This document shows positions 36,201-45,446 of a DNA stretch of 64,000 nt, one piece after another (the stretch's first letter is position 1; each line of letters starts with the position of its first letter). The translations under genes were made by a program, and so were the position numbers. The stretch comes from Choristoneura fumiferana (taxonomy: Eukaryota > Arthropoda > Insecta > Lepidoptera > Tortricidae), in contig NC_133500.1 in NCBI RefSeq assembly GCF_025370935.1, positions 300,190 to 364,189 on the forward strand. The letters run 5' to 3'. The notes under the pieces were generated by a model, which worked only from the letters and a program-made list of their open reading frames with translations, had not been told where the DNA came from and did not search any database.

Positions 36201-38053
36201 ACATAATTTAAAAATACCTGTAACCAATTTCTTGTAGGGACACCCCAACTCCTTCAAAAACGAGCTTAGCTCAAGTAGGAATGAGCTTGACTCATCAGGA
36301 TCGTTCATCATGTTGACCGTCTCTTCGAGGTTGCATAGCTTCTTCAGATCCTCAGCAAGGATATGCACTAGTTTTGTGTATTCCAGGGACTTCGGGCCCC
36401 CTTCCAGGGCTTTGGTGAACGCGGCTTCTTCAGTCAATGGGCCGGTATAGCTGGAATACATAAGGATAGGAATTAAGGATTGTTTTTTTATCCTAGCCGC
36501 CTTAAGACCTAGACATGGGCCACCAGCATTTTTTTTTTATTTGTTACCTTTTGTAGTATTTTTTTACAAGGTATTATAACCTGCAAATGCTTTTTTTTGT
36601 TCTATTCAAATCTTGGAACTCACATTTCACCCACTTTCTGTGATCGGATTTGACTTGGAAATTACGTGAAGCGTACAGGCATGGCCTACCAATCCCTACA
36701 AGCTATATTTAATACAAAAAAACAGCAATAGATGACACTACTATTAACATTTGTAAATTATAAAATGTGAATAAGCCGAATTAAGTAGAAATATTAAGAT
36801 TAAAATAAAGACTAGCATATTTTATAAGGTATAAACCTTAATTCAACTTCTTAATTTGAAGATAAGAAACACCATAAAAATAAAAAATTGAGAATACGAA
36901 AGTATAGGCTACATGTGGCTACATTTCAGCCATGAGGCTTTCGTAGTGTTTTGCAATTGTGACGCTAGATGGCGAATAACCGGAATGCGCTTGCTGGGCT
37001 TGCCCCGCGCTTGCTCACATTCGTCGAAACTATTTGAGAGAAACATGCCATTCTCTTCTAATGACGTAAATAAGACAGAGACATCATGCGTATCTCTAGT
37101 CGTCTAAGCTCAGTTGGTGAGCTTGTTGGTTGTTGTCAGAGTACCATATCCTTAGTGTCTCACTAGATGGCAATACGTATTGTGTTATTTGTGTTCTCAC
37201 TGGTGCCATTTATTGGAAAATCAAAGGAAAGAAAATAGCCAGTATTAGGGTGATACCATTTGCTTGTACTAGGTGGTGTCTCTATTATATATGTACTCTG
37301 TGGTACAGGGTATGTATTTTGGATGACAATATAAGTACAGTCAACAAATAAAGATTGTAATAGAAAGTACTATTTTTATTAAAAGCCTATATCTCATCCA
37401 ATTGGGATCTAATAACAATTTTTTTAGAGAAATAATTGTGTATTTGGCTTACTGCAGTTTGGCCTACTGTAGGAAGGCTTTAAATACGGAGCCATGTAGT
37501 AAACTCATGATGCAATTTTAGTATGAATTTATCAAACAATTATAAACTTATCTTTGTGCCTATGGCAAATTTTATGGTATATTTTCAAAAACATTGTATT
37601 GCCAAATGATAGCCTTTAAAAATTCCGAAATGCAATAATACCAATCACTGATTATTTGAATCAGTAGCAAAAATGTATGGTGCAACAATTAATAAAATAG
37701 TTATACCTAAATACAAAAACTAAGTGGGCTGCAAAGCTACAGCTACGATTAACATAAAGTACAGAGTTTTTTTATATTTATTTATTGATTTATTCGTAAT
37801 TCTACGGAGCGTCCAAACATAACAAATCTGTTTCGGCAGAAATGTCAAACGAAAGCCGTCGAAAGCTAACCTAAACTCGGTATTTTACAATAAAAAAAAA
37901 GAAATTACTTATAGTTTATTGAGCAAAAATATGTAATTTTGCGAGATGTAATCCTCTTTATTTGGGTAATACGTTTTTATCACCATTATTTTAGAACATA
38001 CGGTGGTTTACTTACCCGAGATCGTTTAGAGAGTCCAATATGTCGTTATCCAT
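25753..38053 (-). CDS. FAM98: FAM98-family protein (tRNA-ligase complex subunit family)
   Basis: A complete ten-exon gene of 524 codons. Exons, 5' to 3': 38053-38016, 36450-36218, 35161-35025, 33683-33548, 32706-32552, 31567-31367, 30920-30834, 30233-30046, 27085-26829, 25895-25753. All introns are GT-AG with matching phases. The N-terminus MDNDILDSLNDLG then YTGPL matches FAM98's ILESLEDLGYKGPL. Later blocks also match: LEELxxFLKELGCPY-like text, LLLDYMISELMAARI, KPPPNITVEMLFSKLE, LITRLECTVQSFE, and VPDRGGRPNEAQPPPPEMPS. The tail has two parts: a GC-rich RGG-type exon 8 (Gly runs, RGNPAGGRG), and exons 9-10 rich in GYQ/NQGYQ ending GGRGGYGGRGRR. Vertebrate FAM98A/B associate with DDX1, RTCB and RTRAF in tRNA splicing and RNA transport; the RNA-binding tail fits that. 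A fly counterpart would be CG5913 (recalled, unchecked). It converges with BUD13. Confidence 0.95.
26195..26682. mobile_element. Long-TIR MITE in FAM98 intron 9
   Basis: About 160-bp inverted arms: ATGAACTAAAAGAATTTCTT ... TTCGAACTCAACCAGAG (about 26200-26357) against GTTGAGTTCGAAACGCGTCA ... CTTTTAGTTCATCCACTG (about 26519-26682). The spacer is AT/GT-rich. The arms include accidental ORFs but no transposase. Confidence 0.7.
27590..28890 (+). pseudogene. 5'-truncated jockey/CR1-like non-LTR retrotransposon in FAM98 intron 8
   Basis: Reading frames from 27614 give LNLEKTNYMCF and TTTKYLGVILDQRLSWQPHI. After a frameshift near 27910 they give LSYCIVVWGGAAKTKL, RGQRCLLKVIYKLPF and HPTSELYKTSSVL to a stop near 28405. 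These are C-terminal reverse-transcriptase ('thumb') motifs of jockey/CR1-type elements. The 3' UTR holds a large CA microsatellite and ends GAATAAATATTTTTGA with a T-rich run near 28890. It is dead: 5'-truncated and frame-shifted, and opposite in direction to FAM98. Confidence 0.7.
28583..28667. repeat. (CA)n microsatellite
   Basis: An almost uninterrupted CA run of about 85 bp with two CG interruptions, inside the 3' UTR of the retrotransposon relic. Confidence 0.9.
28954..29110 (+). mobile_element. THAP-relic MITE, 5' fragment (copy D)
   Basis: AATGAGGGCTACCGTTTTCG ... ATTACGGGCGTGAAAACAAA matches the first ~130 bp of copy C at 34492. The 3' part is replaced by unrelated sequence. Confidence 0.6.
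29174..29450 (+). repeat. Lepidopteran-type interspersed repeat, second copy
   Basis: Near-identical to 16990-17272, including the GTGGTAGGACCTTGTGCAAG start and a terminal A-rich run after TCGTTTGCCATCCAGTCG. Confidence 0.65.
29641..29888 (+). repeat. tRNA-derived SINE (family 2), internally deleted
   Basis: GCCGTGGTGGCCTAGTGGTT ... CGCACTGGGCCCAGCAGTGG ... GGCTGGGATGG. It lacks the segment between CCGCACTGG and CCCAGCAG seen in the full-length copy at 8238. Confidence 0.7.
30272..31310 (-). pseudogene. Non-LTR retrotransposon fragments and a TIR-like repeat in FAM98 introns 6 and 7
   Basis: 30272-30390 and 30935-31310 both begin with CATCATC and a GACGTCCA(N)TGNTGGACATAG phrase. They read on the minus strand as the WAGHIAR-type LINE tail also seen at 17273-17515. 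Between them, 30397-30815 is bounded by AGGGTTCCATACCCAAAGGG and an inverted CTCGGAAACCCTAAAAAGG. It includes the CCGTCCGTCCGTACGTCCAT block widespread in Lepidoptera. The FAM98 exon at 30834-30920 sits intact between these relics. Confidence 0.5.
31594..31815. mobile_element. Short TIR element in FAM98 intron 5
   Basis: Starts CAGTGGCGTAGCTACCGG and ends CCTAGCTACGTGCGCCACT. The 15-18-bp inverted ends bracket a GC-rich then AT-rich non-coding interior. Confidence 0.6.
31895..32150 (+). repeat. Retrotransposon 3'-end fragment with TTTC tail
   Basis: GC-richer sequence ends in ATGAATAAATGTTCTTTCTT and then a TTCTTTCTTTC run, consistent with a retroposed 3' end. No domain readable. Confidence 0.35.
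32217..32470 (-). mobile_element. THAP-relic MITE, inverted diverged copy (copy E)
   Basis: AATGGCTATCGCGTACGAAT ... GGCGCTAGTGTAGCG ... AGAATAATTTTGCAAATAT is the reverse complement of the 3' part of copies A-C, with an ACGGGGCAATAATTTACCTT remnant. Its 5' part is lost. Confidence 0.6.
32780..32915 (-). repeat. tRNA-derived SINE (family 2), truncated inverted copy
   Basis: CTGCTGGGCACATGCCTCCT ... GTGCGGATTGGGAACTTCAA ... TTTGTATAGGT, lacking the tRNA-like head. Confidence 0.6.
33206..33237. repeat. (CA)n microsatellite
   Basis: About 16 CA units in FAM98 intron 4. Confidence 0.85.
34492..34919 (+). mobile_element. MITE with THAP-exon relic, copy C
   Basis: Same 14-bp ends as copy A. The ATG at 34650 opens MPQCCVVPFCSENR. 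The CCVVPFC segment preserves the Cys-x4-Cys spacing expected of a THAP C2CH finger, better than in copies A and B. The following GGNRFPKDK segment is one base out of frame. Confidence 0.7.
35390..35490. repeat. Inverted repeat in FAM98 intron 2
   Basis: CATTGATTAAATTAATTTGA ... TGCCGTCTCTGTTTG pairs with the CGGACACGGCATCA ... CAAATAAAATTAATCAATG side. The core is shared with 25505-25580. Confidence 0.6.
35600..35912 (+). mobile_element. Helitron-like non-autonomous end
   Basis: CTTTACGTCTAAACCGCTAA ... TAGTTCCCGCGGAATATCG ... GGAGTTGCGGGCAACAGCTA then GTAATAC. The GCGGGCAACAGCTAGT ending recurs inverted at 13024 and as a variant at 44420. A stem-loop plus CTAGT terminus is typical of Helitrons; assignment by inference. 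Confidence 0.45.
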
Positions 38054-39787
38054 GATTCTTGAGATTTACACTTACTTAAAAACTAAGTATTGCTGTAGTT
38101 ATTTGTAAAATATTATAAATAAGGCGATTTATTTAGCTTATGCAAGGAAATTCTTGGAAAATCTAGTGCAACAAGACAGACTTTCCATAATGACAGAATA
38201 AGTCGGCTAACAGTAATGTTGCCAGCGCAGAATTTTGAATTGACGTATTTCGTAAACAAAATAGCCAAGTTTGTATAGGGAACGAACCTACTGAATGCTA
38301 AATTGTCGAGCTCAACTCAGACATCTACTTGTAGCGGAAAACAAAATTGTGGAGTGAGCTGCGCCTGATAATTAGTAGGGATGGGCTAAAATTCGTTTTA
38401 AATTCGGTTTATTTGCCAAACATTCGGCACTAGAAAAAAGAACCTAGTACTTGTACTATTTCGACTGAAATTAATAAAAAGTATGTCTGTCATATCAGTA
38501 AAATATGCAACAAAATTTAAATAAACTTCTTTCAGTAAACCTCTTGAAAATAGCAATTGTAAATTTATTAAAAAAAAATTTGGATTACAATTTCACAAAC
38601 TGAACATTGAGAAACATTAAGTATTTTTAAAATATTAAAGAGGTTTTTCAACGATAAAATTTAAAAATCTCTTCCTATCTGTTTACTCGTATTTAAAATT
38701 TATCAGAGGCACGTAATTGAACCGAAGTTCGGCCGAAATTATGCCGATTTTTTTTAATTTTACCGGATGTTCGGCCGATGTTCGTATTCTGTTCAAACCA
38801 CTTCGGACCATCTCAAATACTTAGCTGTCAGGCTAGAAGCTATTGTAAAGAAATAACTTATGGAACACAAATACGGAAGCATGGATGGTGTGGATGAGAA
38901 ATCTTAAGTTAACTTAGATATTTGAGTCACAAACAGCAATATAATGTCAGTTAGATTTAACTTAGATAATTTGAGTCGCAAACAGCAATATGATGTCAGT
39001 GAGATTTTATTGTTCATTGTTCATTTTATCACAAATATCACAATGAACGTTAGTCATTGTGCATTGCACCAAATATATGCATGTTATGCTTATGTGCAGT
39101 TATTAAGGACTTTACCATAGGCCGCAGATTTTCAATGATATTGTTCCAAAATAACACAGAATACAGCATTTGCCGCAACAATGGCAACACTAAGACTAAA
39201 AAGTGGCGTGCGTTCGCTGCGTTGCGTGTGTCAGAAACAAGAGTAACGCCAAAAAACAACAAATTAAAATGAGGTCTTCTTAAAGTCACATGAAAACAAA
39301 ATAGAATAACTAATACTTTTAATATTTGTTATGCCACTAGACCAAGAATGTTTTTTTTTCGAGACTGGCTACACCAAGAAGCATCTTGGCTTTGAAAAAC
39401 CCCGCGACGCGCTGCATTGCCGACTGCCGTTCAAATGTTTTCATTCACGGATCAAAAATTTTGGTTGTACAGTCAGTCATAGTGATCACTTTTGTACCTT
39501 GTAATTTTAACGTCATATTTGAAAAGCCATACGAAATTGTCTACCGACTGAAAGCGACAAGGTATTCAGTATTTACTTATTGCAATGCTTTTTACACAAT
39601 AAAAATAAGTACAAAAAATGATGCCCTGTTGGGGCGTAGCCATTTTACAAATTAATTACATTAATTAACTATACATAACATATTATTATGCTATGTTGTA
39701 CTATTAGTTATTCTGTGGCTATGTACAAGTATGCAGGTAAAAAAGTTCATCACTTATTTATGACGTTGACTGTACAATACATACTTA
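38054..39787. other. FAM98 5' flank and intergenic region
   Basis: No gene seen. A ~50-bp tandem duplication (AACTTAGATATTTGAGTCAC ... AACAGCAATATAATGTCAGT) lies at 38911-39006. The promoter of FAM98 should lie just above 38053; no TATA-like element is obvious. Confidence 0.45.
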
Positions 39788-41529
39788 CAGTTGTGGTCAT
39801 ATAATTAAGAACGATTTTTTATAGAGAAGATTTTTTCAAACTGACAAGTGTTACTAACTGTATGTATATTTTTGTACTTCTCTCGGTATCGTAAAACTTT
39901 TCCTTACTAGCGGTAAATTCATTTATACATATAATTGGCTAAAAAATAAATAGATAAACTTTATATATTACATCTAAACCTAGTATTACTACTTACTGGC
40001 TGGTCATATAATTAAGAACGCTGAATAGTTTATTTTTTATTCAAATTTAAATAGAGAACGGACCGCCGCTTTGTGGTTTTAGGTTATTATTTGAATAATT
40101 TTGGCGCCATTTAGTGCCGTAAAAGTCTTAAAGGCGATTGCTTCATATAAAAACAACGAGGAAAAATAAAAGTTGTGATAAATCTACAAGAAAAGTAATA
40201 CTAAAACTTCGCGACAAGAATTGGTCGTATAAACACATAGCCGATCATCTGCAATGTTCAAGAACTATGGTTTTCCACGCCATAAAGCATTTTGCTACGT
40301 ATCAAACTACTTCAAATGTTCCGCGTGTACCTAGACAAAGAAAGTCATCTCGTCGAGATGATCGAAATATCGTTCGTTTGGCAAAACAAAATTCTTTTAA
40401 AGGGTCTAATGAGTTGAAAAAAGAATATTTTGGCGAAAACAACCCTTCAGCAATCTCGGCACGCAGTATTCGAATGCGTATGGTGGAAGAAAAGTTGCAC
40501 GGAAGGATAGCAAGGAAGGTGCCTATGTTGAAACGGTGTCATAGCAAGCCCGGCTTGCATTTGCAAGAAGATATGAAAACTGGACAGTCAGACAGTGGAA
40601 AAAACGTTCTTTTTTCTGACGAGACAAAAATAAATAGGGTATGTTCTGATGGCAAACGATATGTAAAACGGCCTCCAAATAAAGCATCCGACCCAAAGTA
40701 CACAAAAGTAACTTTAAAGCATGGCGGGGGAAATGTAAAATTTGGGATGTTTTTCTGGACATGGTGTTGGACCTGTTAGGCTGATAGAAGGAAACATGGA
40801 TCAATTTCAATACAAAAACATACTGGAAGAAACAATGTTACCATATGCTGAAGGCGTGCTTCCGGTTATTTGGACATTCCAGCACGACAATGGTCCCAAG
40901 CATACTGCACGTACAGTTAAGGAATTCCTCACATCGCAATCAGTTTCTGTCTTAGATTGGCCAGCCAACAGCCCCGATCTTAGAGCAATAGAGCATCTTT
41001 GGTGCGAAGTCAAGAAAAAAGTTTCAAATCGACAGTGTGGCAATTTAAGAGAACTGTATGACGTATTCTTAGAAGAATGGAACTCTATCTCTCTTGCGAA
41101 ATGTCAAAAATTGATAGATTCAATGCCTCGCCGGTGTAAGGCAGTAATAAAAAGCCGTGGACATGCTACTAACTATTAATTTTAGTTAAAATGTATAACA
41201 TTGCTTTTTTTTTCTGTACAAACTTCACGTTAGTGTGATTTAGTTAATCTAAGTTTCAAATAAAAAACTTTCGAACCGTTCAATAAATCGTTCTTAATTA
41301 TTTGTCCAGCTTCATTACTATTTGAATTTGTTACTAAAGAGAATAAAAACAAAATTTGAGTAAAAATGACAGTAATTTATTCTTTATTCTAAATCCCGTT
41401 TGCTCTATTCATGTGGCTATTTCATAACGTAACTAGTTACTTCTAAGAAGGACCCACGACTACACATGACATGATTTAGTTAAAATAATCTGGAACTTCA
41501 AATCGTTCTTAATTACGTGGCCACCACTG
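39788..41529 (+). mobile_element. Full-length Tc1-type transposon with IR/DR ends
   Basis: A 1742-bp element flanked by TA on both sides. Outer ends CAGTTGTGGTCATATAATTA (39788) and the inverted TAATTACGTGGCCACCACTG (to 41529) share AATTAAGAACGATT. A second, inner set of related motifs lies at about 39999-40021 (GGCTGGTCATATAATTAAGA) and inverted at about 41290-41315. This gives four putative transposase sites in the IR/DR arrangement known from Sleeping Beauty-like Tc1 elements. It encodes one transposase with a frame break. Confidence 0.9.
40138..41179 (+). pseudogene. Tc1-family DD34E transposase, frameshifted
   Basis: The product would cut and paste the surrounding element. The N-terminal part has a paired-like helix-turn-helix (TRKVILKLRDKNWSYKHIAD, then HLQCSRTMVFHAIKHF) and a second basic domain around PRVPRQRKSSRRDDRN. 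The catalytic first Asp lies in LFSDETKI (about 40617). The frame breaks near 40740-40750, where the WGCFSGHG motif starts in the next frame; the spacing suggests two lost bases. The rest holds HDNGPKHTA with the second Asp, and DLRAIEHLW with the Glu exactly 34 residues on. The stop is at 41177-41179. No ATG precedes the conserved N-terminus in frame; the open frame starts at a TTG. So this copy cannot make a full protein, but it is otherwise well preserved. Confidence 0.9.
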
Positions 41530-43107
41530 TATTTATATTTTTTAGTTAGCTACATTAAAGCTTAAGAATTGAACCATGGAATTCAAAACAATAACACTTT
41601 AATCATCGACATATCTAAGGTAAGGTAAGGTGCCGTAAGGTACATAGATGTCGATGACTTAAGGTCGTGAGTGAAGTCGTAAACTTATTATTACTAACTT
41701 TTATAATTATAATAAGTTAAATAACCGAAAACCTCTGACACCCCCAAAATATTTTTTAATTTTAAGTTAATTGATTGAATGTATTTTTGACTTGTTTCAT
41801 TATTTTAAAAGATATTCATGTGTTTTGCTAAGTCAGTAATTCTACTTCATTTCTAACTCTACACTCATGATTTGTATTTGTCAGTTGCGCCTGTGGTTGC
41901 GCACTATTATATATCCTGTGGTTGCGCTTTGACGTTTTTAGAAGAAAATCACACGGTGACAGCATTATTAAAGTATCGAAATAGTATGCAACCTCGCTAA
42001 AATATTTAATGGGCGCTTGTTGCAGTAGTAACTTTTAGACTGGGCACAATAAAAAAAGGATTTGAAAACACAAACTAATTTAAAACATAGTGTAATCGAT
42101 TCTACTATTGATTCTGAGCAAACTACTTTCTGGTTCTCAGTTATTTAATTAACACCTTTTATAGGCCTCCCCATTTAAACATTATACTAAAAATTAACTT
42201 TAAAAACATATTTACAACTATTACTCGGGCGTTACGAGTCTCACAGAGTATTCGAATCTAATTTAAAAATATAAATAGGTATTAATAATATGAATACACG
42301 TATAAATACCTGTTTGTGTACGTCAGTGGTAGTAGTGTGTAAGTAAACATGTGTGCATGTGTGAGCTTATACCTGCGCGCGGGCATACATACAGGTGTGC
42401 GTGAACGTTAAGTCAGCGGGCCTTTTAATTTTAAATAAATACTTTTTGTATTTTTTATTTCAATTCCAAATTTTTACTTTTTCGGTCATCCCGTAAAACC
42501 TAAATTGAAAATACTGAAATATAGATGCACAGAAAAACCAGAAAATAAGACCATCACTCAACGAACCCAGGTCCTCGGTATTCCGTACCGCGTGCTATAC
42601 CGCTACACCACTGATGGTCAACGGTACAGACACGAATTTCCCCTATGCACCTCCTATCTCAGCTTGTTTAATTAAATTAGGCCGGACTACCAGAATAAGA
42701 CTCCGGATTATTATATTGTCACACAATTTACATAAGTATGCCAAATTTCAAGACAATCCGGCTACTGGAAGTGGGTCGAATTTAACTTGCAAGATTTGAC
42801 CCGCAAATACATAGATGCACTCTATGATATTTTTGATAAAATTTTTGCTCACAAGTTTATGAACTCGACTGTACATACCTACAACATTAAACATACTTAC
42901 ATTTCAAGTTAAATAAAAGCTTTCAAAAATGCACCTTAACTATAGGTTTTCTTTTATTGCATTGTGCAGATTATTCGATTTATCAGATTAGATTTGGTTT
43001 ATCATAAATCTCTGACGGACTTCTTTAATTTTATATTTGTATGTAAACATGTACAGTCACCAGCAGCAATATCTGTCACAACAAAACGACACAAATATCA
43101 GGCTCGA
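41530..43107. other. No gene; hairpin and inverted SINE (family 1)
   Basis: A small hairpin at 41604-41660 (CATCGACATATCT / AGATGTCGATG) encloses GGTAAGGTAAGG. The reverse-orientation SINE at about 42460-42640 matches 40-190. A half MITE lies at 42826-42874. Nothing coding. Confidence 0.5.
42460..42640 (-). repeat. tRNA-derived SINE (family 1), inverted copy
   Basis: GAAATATAGATGCACAGAAA ... GTATTCCGTACCGCGTGCTA then TACCGCTACACCACTGATGG is the reverse complement of the unit at 40-190, with the tRNA-like head at the right. Confidence 0.6.
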
Positions 43108-43412
43108 TACTACGAAGTGCAAAATTCGAACTTCGTGTTTTGACGTCCCGCTGACAAGAGGGACGGTACGACACAAACTTTGATTTTCGAATTTCGTACT
43201 CGTAGTAGCCCCCCTGATACGTCTATTTCTAGGGCTGGTATGAAGGTAAGGCGCGCATGCGCCGCAGTGGCGCAGTCTGCAGGGCTACTACGAAACTCGA
43301 AACTCGAAGTTCGTGTCGTGCGGTCCCTCTGACACTTATACTATTTAATTCGAGAGCAAGAGGGACCGTACGATACGAACTTCGAGTTGCGAGTTTCGTA
43401 GTAGCCCTGCTG
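43108..43412. repeat. Two palindromic MITEs (CGAAGTTCGTATCG family)
   Basis: Hairpins at 43108-43210 and 43280-43412, the latter bounded by AGGGCTACTACGAAACTCGA and TCGTAGTAGCCCTG. Same family as 20498 and 44722. A CG-rich GCGCGCATGCGCCGCAGTGG lies between them. Confidence 0.65.
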
Positions 43413-43480
43413 TTGTAGTGCTCGTCGCTGTCACAATAGTTGGCATCTTTAACTTTATGTCATTGCCCAGCAGTGGGACA

Positions 43481-44103
43481 TCAATCCAGGCTAAATAATA
43501 GTGATAGCAGTGACAGCAGGGTGTCATCTATTTGGCATTCGCGTGTCGGGCACTTGGATACGATGACGCGCGCCGTGGTTCTTATTACAATGTAAAATCA
43601 CGCGTCTTCGTGATGGCACTAGGTATATCATCATCATCATCATCCCAGCCTTATACGTCCATGCTGGGCACAGGCCTCCTCTCAGAACAAGAGGGCTTGG
43701 GCCATAGTTCCCACGCGGGCCCAGTGCGGATTGGGAACTTCACACGCACCATTGAATTGCTTCGCAGGTTTGTGCAGGTTTCCTCACGATGTTTTCCTTC
43801 ACCGCAAAGCTCGTGGTAAATTTCAAATGTAACTCCGCACATGAATTTCGAAACTCAGAGGTGCGAGCCGAGGTTTGAACCCACGACCCTCTGTTTGAGA
43901 GGCGATAGGTCAAACCACTAGGCCACCACGGCTTCAATCCAGGCTAAATAGTAATAGTGATAGCAGTGACAGCAGGGTGTCATCTATTTGGCATTCGCGT
44001 GTCGGGCACTTGGATACGATGACGCGCGCCGTGGTTCTTATTACAATGTCGTTAATGTCTAATTTTAACAAAATCACGCGTCTTCGTGGATGGCACTAGG
44101 TAT
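43481..44103. repeat. Direct duplication (~130 bp) bracketing a SINE
   Basis: The block from CAATCCAGGCTAAATA through GGCATTCGCGTGTCGGGCAC to GCACTAGGTATAT occurs at 43483-43628 and again at 43935-44103. The second copy has ~20 extra bases (GTTAATGTCTAATTTTAAC). The SINE at 43631-43932 lies exactly between. Confidence 0.75.
43631..43932 (-). repeat. tRNA-derived SINE (family 2), inverted full-length copy
   Basis: (CAT)n, CCCAGCCTTATACG ... CCACTAGGCCACCACGGC. High similarity to 21826-22130 suggests a recent insertion. Confidence 0.75.
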
Positions 44104-44207
44104 ATGTGGTGACAATAACCAATTGACTTAGTTCTGAACTAAGCAAAATACGAATAAGAGTAGAGCTAGTTAATTATTTATTTAGTTTAAGAACACATAC
44201 ATAATTA

Positions 44208-44436
44208 CATCCCTACTAATCCCTACTTAATATTATAAATGCGAAAGTAACTCTGTCTGTCTGTCTGTCTGTCTGTTACCCTTTCACGTCGAAACCACTG
44301 AACCGATTTTGATGAAATTGGTATATAGGTAGTTTGAACCCCAATGACCAACATAGGATACCTTTTGTTCCGGTAGAGGGCGCCACCGCGCGATAACCTA
44401 GATCCGCGCAGACGTAGTCGCGGGCATAAGCTAGTA
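44208..44436 (+). mobile_element. Helitron-like non-autonomous element
   Basis: From TCCCTACTAATCCCTACTTA with ATATTATAAATGCGAAAG, through a (TCTG)n run at 44261-44278, to GTCGCGGGCATAAGCTAGTA. This ATTATAAATGCGAAAG ... GCGGGCATAAGCTAGT layout is very common in Lepidoptera. Classed as Helitron-like by its CTAGT end; no Rep/Hel protein. Confidence 0.55.
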
Positions 44437-44721
44437 CAGTATAAATTAATGAGTATACAAGTAAACCAAAAACAATATAAAGACCTCGAGGTTCATAAAT
44501 ATGTAGATATGTAGTTAACCAAAGTTACCACGTTGATGGACAGTAGGTACGCCGATAAGCGTCCAAGTATAACGTTTAATTGAAATTAGTGTCCACCAAA
44601 GTGTTAAGTTATAGAAATCGTCTGTTTCGAAAAAGTTCCTGTGTGTATGTGTTGTGTTTGTTTTAAATTCGCAAACTATTTGTTACCAGTATACGTGACG
44701 TCACTCCTATAACTGAAGGGC

Positions 44722-44850
44722 TACGAGTACTACGAAATTCGAAAATCGAAGTTCGTATCATACCGTCCCGCCGACGCTTATATTATTTAATACGAGAGTG
44801 AGAGGGACAGTCCGATACGAACTTCGATTTCCGGATTGCGTAGCAGCCCT
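44722..44850. repeat. Palindromic MITE (CGAAGTTCGTATCG family)
   Basis: GGGCTACGAGTACTACGAAA ... ATCGAAGTTCGTATCATACC pairs with GTCCGATACGAACTTCGATT ... GCGTAGCAGCCCT. Confidence 0.7.
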
Positions 44851-45446
44851 ACTGTCTATATCATCATCACTTTTGTCTAATGGACAAAGGAAAAAAGACG
44901 TGTCCAATATTCGCTGATAATCGAATTGACGGAATAGAATCTGATTTCATGCTATCTGCATGCATACATTTAATCAGTGCCGGATCAAGACTATTTCATG
45001 CCCGAAGCTATCCACACCCGTGGCACCACCCCCCCACACCCTCGTAACTTCCTAACGCCCAGAGTTCTGTAGCCTAATCCGCCTTAAGTACCTTTTATGT
45101 GCTACCAAATTTTTTTTTGATGCTGTTTATGGTGCCCCCCAAGACGCGATGCCTTAAGCAATTGCTCCGCTTAAGCATTGAATCCTCTCGTAAACATACT
45201 TAATCTTCATAGATTCAACATTTGAAAAAACTATATGCGGAAGACAAGCTATAAGATAAAAATGTAAAACATCGATACTGTTGTCATACATAGATAAGGA
45301 AATAACAATTTTATCCGATTCGGAACTATTTAATCTACCCTATCAGTTGATGACTGTTTTCATTGCTTATCAGAAGTTGTATGAGGCAGTGGTGTATGAA
45401 TTTTTGAATAATAATATCGTTTTAAATATTGGTTTACTGTGGTTAA

